Assembly: GCF_002865645.1 (NCBI RefSeq)
Contig: NW_020194512.1
Coordinates: 1,777,183 to 1,841,182 of the forward strand
Direction of reading: 5' to 3'
Length of the DNA: 64,000 nt
Origin: Hyaloscypha bicolor E
Lineage: Eukaryota; Ascomycota; Leotiomycetes; Helotiales; Hyaloscyphaceae
In this document: piece by piece, positions 59,041 to 64,000 of the stretch
How the letters are laid out: each line of letters opens with the position of its first letter
How positions within the stretch are numbered: the first letter of the stretch is position 1
Translations under genes and position numbers: made by a program
The notes under the pieces: generated by a model
Told to the model about the DNA's origin: nothing
Seen by the model: the letters and a program-made list of their open reading frames with translations, nothing else
The model's database searches: none

Positions 59041-60480
59041 ATATAAATATAAACAAGTGAGTTATAGAGGACGAGAAGAAGAATGAGAGGGAGGACGAGA
59101 GAGAGGTAATAGGGATTTTGAATAAAGAGGTCTTTATAGAGAAGAATATAGATATAAAGGATCTGAGTCTGAGCTTAATAGCTTTTATAAAGAAAAAGGC
59201 TCGGATTCGAAATAAAAGAACTCGAAAAGGGCCTCTTGAGGGGCCGAGAGAAGGGAAGAGCAGGGCTATATAATAGTTAGTTAAGTAGGAGGTAAGGCTT
59301 AAGAAAGAGAATAAGAGAGAGAGTGAGTCTGTAAGAGGATTATTACTTGAATCTCTCGAGGAAAGCAGACTATAAAGCCAAAGAGATCCGAGGAACCTAT
59401 AGGTAAGTAGTAACTCTCTTAGAAATCTATCTACTTATAAAAGGGAAATAGAGAAATATAGCCTATTAAATACAGACGAATAGAAATCGGGATCTAGAAG
59501 GCTATAATATATATTAAATATATCTTAAATAGTACTCTTAATATAAGAGAGCTAATAGCTGAGATTATATTATATAAGATAATAATTTAGTAGAGATTAC
59601 TCAAGTTAGAGGAGGATTTACTTGGTAAGTTATAGGTAAGAAGAAATAATAGAGGATCTCCCTTGCCTTTTATCTTCCGGAGTAGATTCTCTCCTCTCTT
59701 TACTAGTTTCCTTATACTTAGGAGTAAATATCAAGTAAATAAACTATATAAATTATATAAATACGGGTATAGGCTCGGAAATAAGGTTCTTACTATTTTA
59801 GTATAGTATAAAAATTGAAATATAGCTTACCGGAAGTTCTCCGGAACCGCTATACTAAGCGAGAGCTAATAAGAGAGCCTTACTTCGTAATTAATAGCTT
59901 TTAGAAGCTAAGAATAAGGTTTTTATTTGTATAATTCAAGGGAATTAGTTTATTATACGAAAGTATAGTAGTTTTCATAGTAATACGAGAGCTCAGAGCC
60001 TATAAATTAGTACTTAATAAGGTAGTAACCGAGAGGTACAGAGCTAGTAGGCTCATAGCCCTGGATACGGAAATGAGGAAGCTAAAAAACGCCTTTTAGA
60101 GGCTTCATACTCGTAAAACGCGGTAGAAAGAGAGGGAAAGGTAGGAAATTAATCTCCGGAGAGTCTATATAACTCGTTTACGAATGAGCTTTGGTTGAAG
60201 CATTCGTATATACTAAGTAGAGAGGCTAGAAGAGGCCAAAGCAAGAGAGTAAGGCGAGAAAATAGAGAGAGTAAAAGAATAGAGTATCCTATACCAGATT
60301 TTAAAAGCAAGAGATGGTTTTTGAAAGGGAAAGGTACCTAAAGCTCTTATATACCAGAAATTAGAGCAAGAGAAGCTATAAAAGATTAATTTTTATACTT
60401 TTATAAGTAAATGAGATTTAGTATATGAGATAAGAGAAAGAAACTAAGTTCTAGCAGAAATCCGGGTATTATAACCTATT
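59041..60480 (+). other. Purine-rich, unrecognised coding-like remnant
   Basis: The plus strand is unusually rich in G and A with few C, unlike the T/A-rich neighbours. One frame at about 59870-60180 reads coherently with a single clear stop: REPRAYKLVLNKVVTERYRA, then LIALDTEMRKLKNAFQRL and a Lys/Arg-rich run ending QEINLRRVYITRL. A coiled-coil segment followed by basic residues recalls the C-terminal tails of fungal pogo/Fot1-type transposases, but this is only a resemblance. The rest (59041-59800) reads as Glu/Arg/Ser-rich fragments. No TIR found. Confidence 0.3.
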
Positions 60481-63400
60481 AAGAAAATAAAAGTATATAT
60501 TAAGTATATTATATAAATAAGAGAGCTTTACTTTCTTATATATACTATATATATAAATTAGATAGTTAGTATATATACTTATATATATATACCGGACTTA
60601 TAAATTATTCTTTTAATAAATATATCTAGTAAATTTCTTTAAAATCTCGTTAGTAAATAAAAATAAGTTAGTATTTTATAGGATTACTAAATTAATTTTT
60701 ATAATAATATTAATTAATCTATAAGTTCTAGTAATCTTTTTTATAACTAAGAACTATAAATTCTAATAAAGTCTATTATATTTCTTAAAAATTCTATAAT
60801 CTAGTTATTCTAATAGTATTTTTATTATTACTAGTATTAGAGCTTTAGGATATAGGAAATTCTTCTCTTACTAGGCCTTATATTTAATAGTTTTAATTAG
60901 AATAAATAAATTAATATTCTTATAAACTTTTCTTATTTCTTTCTAATTAAATATAATTATATTTTTTTTAATTAATTCTTAATTCTTAAAATATAGCTAG
61001 TTCTTTTCCCTAGAGCTAGTTACTAATATCTAATTATTTAAGATACTCCGGAATAAGTTATAAATCTCTTAGAATAGCTAATATTCTTAATAAAAAATAA
61101 TTCTTATATTTCCTAGTATATTTCTATAAGTATTCTCTAGTTTTAGATTTCTTAAACTAGTTTAAATATTTACTAGAGCCTTTTCTAATTCTATTATTAG
61201 TATTTACTAATTAAATCTTCTTATTCTTTATTTTATATATTCTTATAACTAGAAATAAACTATAATTATTATCTTTTTTTTAAGAGCTATAGCTATTTTT
61301 TCTAGTATTCTTTTTATCTAATCTCTAGAATTTATAATCTTTTTATTTAGCTTCTTTCTAGTTAGATATAAAGAGTACCTTTTTATTTAGTATTTTAATA
61401 TATCTTTCTTAAGCTCTTATATATTCCAGAATTCTTTCTAGTCTTAGGTTCTATATTTCTTAGTTTTAGAAATATATTTCTTTATTATTAGGAAATACTA
61501 TTTTATTTCTTTTTTAGAAATATCTTTATTTAATATTATTTTTATATCTTTTTTTATTAAATCCAGAACTACTCTTAATAATACTTTAATTAGAGCCTTT
61601 TCTACTTTAGTTTCTTTAAAAATATTATTAATTTCCTGAATTCCTAAATCCAAAATAAAAGAATTTATAGGAAATTCTAGTATTTTTCTATTTTCTCTAA
61701 TATTACTACTAGTTATAATACTAGACTTTATTTTTTCTTTTTATTTTTAGTTTCCTATTTCATATTACTTAATTCCTTAATTCTAGAAGTTTAATACTTT
61801 TAAACTATTACTTTTTTCTACTTTCTAGTATTTTTTAAAAGTAAAATAATTATAATAATACAGGTATTCTAATTATTTTTAGGATTAGTAAACCTTTTAT
61901 TCTATAAACTATTATTTTTATATATAATTTTTATTTTTATTTTTATTAAAAATAGTTAATTAAATAGGATCTTTAAAGCTTTTTTAACTAGAAAAAATAT
62001 ATCTTTATATCTTACTCTATTTATAACCTTAGCTCTAAGCTTTATTATTTCTATAAATCCAAATTTAGTTCTAGTAATAATAGATATTTAATAATCTATA
62101 GTATTATATACTAGTTTACTAATATTTCTAGAAATCTTTTTAGAGAAAATTTTAATTTTAATTCTAGTATTAATTATTCTCTTATATTTAATACTTCCTT
62201 AAGATTCTCGAAATATAAATTAGAAATATAGAGATTATATAATATATTTATAAGCTAGTAATATCCGAATATTAATATTATTACTTTTAAATTAAATAAT
62301 TCTATTAGTATTAGATATTTAAACTAGTATTTCTAATCTCTTAAATATTTTATTTATTATATAAGCTATAGTTACTAGCTTTATAAATCTTCTAATATAT
62401 CTAATTATACTTAATATAATAATATTTCCTATTTATAAAATAGTAAAATAAGAAGTATTATCCTTAATTTATTAGTTCTAAAATATAATAGCTAGATCTG
62501 GTATTTTTAAGATATTAATAAGTATTCTTATTTTCTTCTAAGTTTTTAGAAATAAAATAATTATTTTCTTTAGTAATCTTATACTTATTATAATTAAGAA
62601 TATACTAGGTTTCTAATTTATTCTATTTATCTCCGGAAGTATTAATATCTATATTCTTAGCTAGGCCATTTCCTTATTTATTATTTCTTAAAGTAGTATT
62701 TTTCTGGCCTCTTATATAAGATAGCTTTTCTTTTATTCTAGCTCGTTTTCGAAAAACTTCTTTAGCTATTTCTATTTCTTTTCTCTTTTTTCTTAATAAG
62801 AAACCTATTATAGTATTAATAGAAATACTATTTATAACTAAATCTTAGTATTATTTATTAATTCTAGAACCTAAAGTATTAGTAATTCTAATATAATTTC
62901 CTCTAAGGCAAAGTAACTATTTAGATTTCCTAAATATAACTTATTTACTTCTATATATAAATCCCGATTAGCTAGTTCTTTTTTCTCTTTCTTATCTAGT
63001 AAACTAGATATCTTTTATTAATCTCTAAATATTTTTAGATTAAGTATTTAAGTTATAATTAAATTCTTTTCTTTAGGCTTAGGAAATAATTTAGTTAAAC
63101 TACTAGTACTTACTAGTAAGAAAAAAGAAAAAACTTTCTTATTTAGGCTTAAATAGCTCTTTATATTATTTTCTATTAAATTAGTAAATATATTTATAAT
63201 TTATAAGCTTTTCTATTAATAGGTAATAGAACTAAGAAATATAAATATATTCTAAATTAATATTATTATTCTTATTTCTATTATAATACTTATAATAAAT
63301 TCGTTTTCTTAATTCTAGATTTATATTATAGGCTATATTAACTTAAGTAATATTTTTTTAATTATATTTAAGACTAACTTCTTCTAAAATATAATTATTT

Positions 63401-64000
63401 AGATTCTTTATTTATTTTAGCTTAACTATTATAGCTACTATAGTATTCTCTATAACCTCTATTATAATTTCTAGTATATCTTTTCTAAAGACCCGAATTA
63501 TATTTACTAGACTATTAATATTATTATATTTATTATAATTAGCTAAATTATATAAATAGACTATAAATATCTTCCCGAATTATAATAATAGTTATATTAA
63601 GTTATTTCTATAAGTTCTTTTAAGTTATAATAATAATAAATAGTTTTTCTAGATTTCTTATTAGCTAGTTAATATTATTTCTTTTAGGTTTACTACTTTT
63701 AGTAGGTTTTATATAATTAGCTATAAGCTAGATTCTTTTCTTATTTATATCTATAATAGCTTTAGGAAATATAATAGAAAAAACTAGTAAAAAATAATTA
63801 TTTTTTAGTTTAAGAACTATATTATAAATTATTATATTTAAGTATTTTTATTTAAGTCTAGATATATCTGAATTATTAGTAATATTAAAATAGTATTTCT
63901 TTTCTTTATATAAATGAAATATTATTACTTTCTTATATATCTTATTATATTTATAAGTAGAAATATTTATAGGCTTAAAGTTCGTATTTTTAAAAATATA
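60481..64000 (-). mobile_element. Ty3/gypsy element D (5' part), RIP-destroyed, runs off the window
   Basis: Minus-strand read-through ends at its left side in the N-terminal part of a gypsy RT: KNFLYPKALILVIIKILLEQL, then FLVIKKITRTYRLIN followed by INLVIL (about 60660-60780), matching the pattern WFVxKKxxGxYRLINDLQPLNxVTI with Asp to Ile and Asn-type changes. Further right come long Lys/Asn/Tyr-rich stretches. One, near 63430-63500, reads RYTRNYNRGYREYYS and resembles the Arg/Tyr-rich tail of a gypsy-type gag. Protease was not located with certainty. This lineage differs in sequence from gypsy A/B and C. No LTR lies in the window. Confidence 0.5.

Noticed and set aside
59821..59854. Nested dyad TATAGC...CCGGA...TCCGG...GCTATA as a transposon end
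   Set aside because: Short, imperfect and without a partner end or target duplication nearby.

Overview
The window looks like part of an AT-rich, repeat-packed compartment of a filamentous ascomycete (Pezizomycotina); the species cannot be told from the sequence. Three things support this. Nearly all of it is transposon sequence in which CpA and TpG are strikingly rare and TpA abundant, the mark of repeat-induced point mutation (RIP). There are several copies of a Tad1-type LINE (ORF1 with zinc knuckles, ORF2 with endonuclease, reverse transcriptase and RNase H). The only convincingly intact host gene encodes a heterokaryon-incompatibility (HET) domain protein. No tRNA, rRNA, CRISPR array or bacterial-type operon was seen.

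Layout. 1-270: 3' tail of a LINE inserted into a Ty3/gypsy chromovirus-type copy (A, minus, 271-2654), which itself interrupts a different gypsy element (C, minus, 2655 to about 6390). 6390-9560: a compositionally normal island with the HET gene (6657-8750), a possible broken downstream reading frame, and a perfect 58-bp-arm hairpin at 9333-9460. 9560-16768: a ruined Ty1/copia element (minus) interrupted by a solo-LTR-like insert. 16769-21548: a patchwork of copia fragments and three related LTRs. 21549-27913: gypsy copy B (plus), with gag, protease, RT, RNase H, integrase and a C-terminal chromodomain all recognisable but full of stops. 27914-40021: two essentially full-length LINE copies tail to tail, one plus and one minus. 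40035-52217: three copies of a 770-bp repeat (R1-R3), a 188-bp MITE inside R1, and remnants of a large DNA-transposon transposase. 52268-58724: two 5'-truncated LINE copies in tandem around a 300-bp GC-normal spacer. 58725-64000: an unrecognised purine-rich stretch and the 5' part of another gypsy element (D, minus) running off the window.

How it fits together. The elements are nested, so a relative order of insertion can be read. LINE frames remain collinear with no net frameshift in three copies and are interrupted only by RIP-type stops (CAA to TAA, TGG to TAG), so RIP rather than indels killed them. Catalytic YxDD aspartates are changed to Asn in every RT examined, wherever the G follows a T. 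The HET gene has no RIP stops, as expected for single-copy DNA. Of the features that named families do not fully explain, the best supported are the hairpin beside the HET gene, the 37-residue tandem repeat at the HET C terminus, the overlapping ATGAGTAG junction between the LINE ORFs, and the R1-R3 repeat family.
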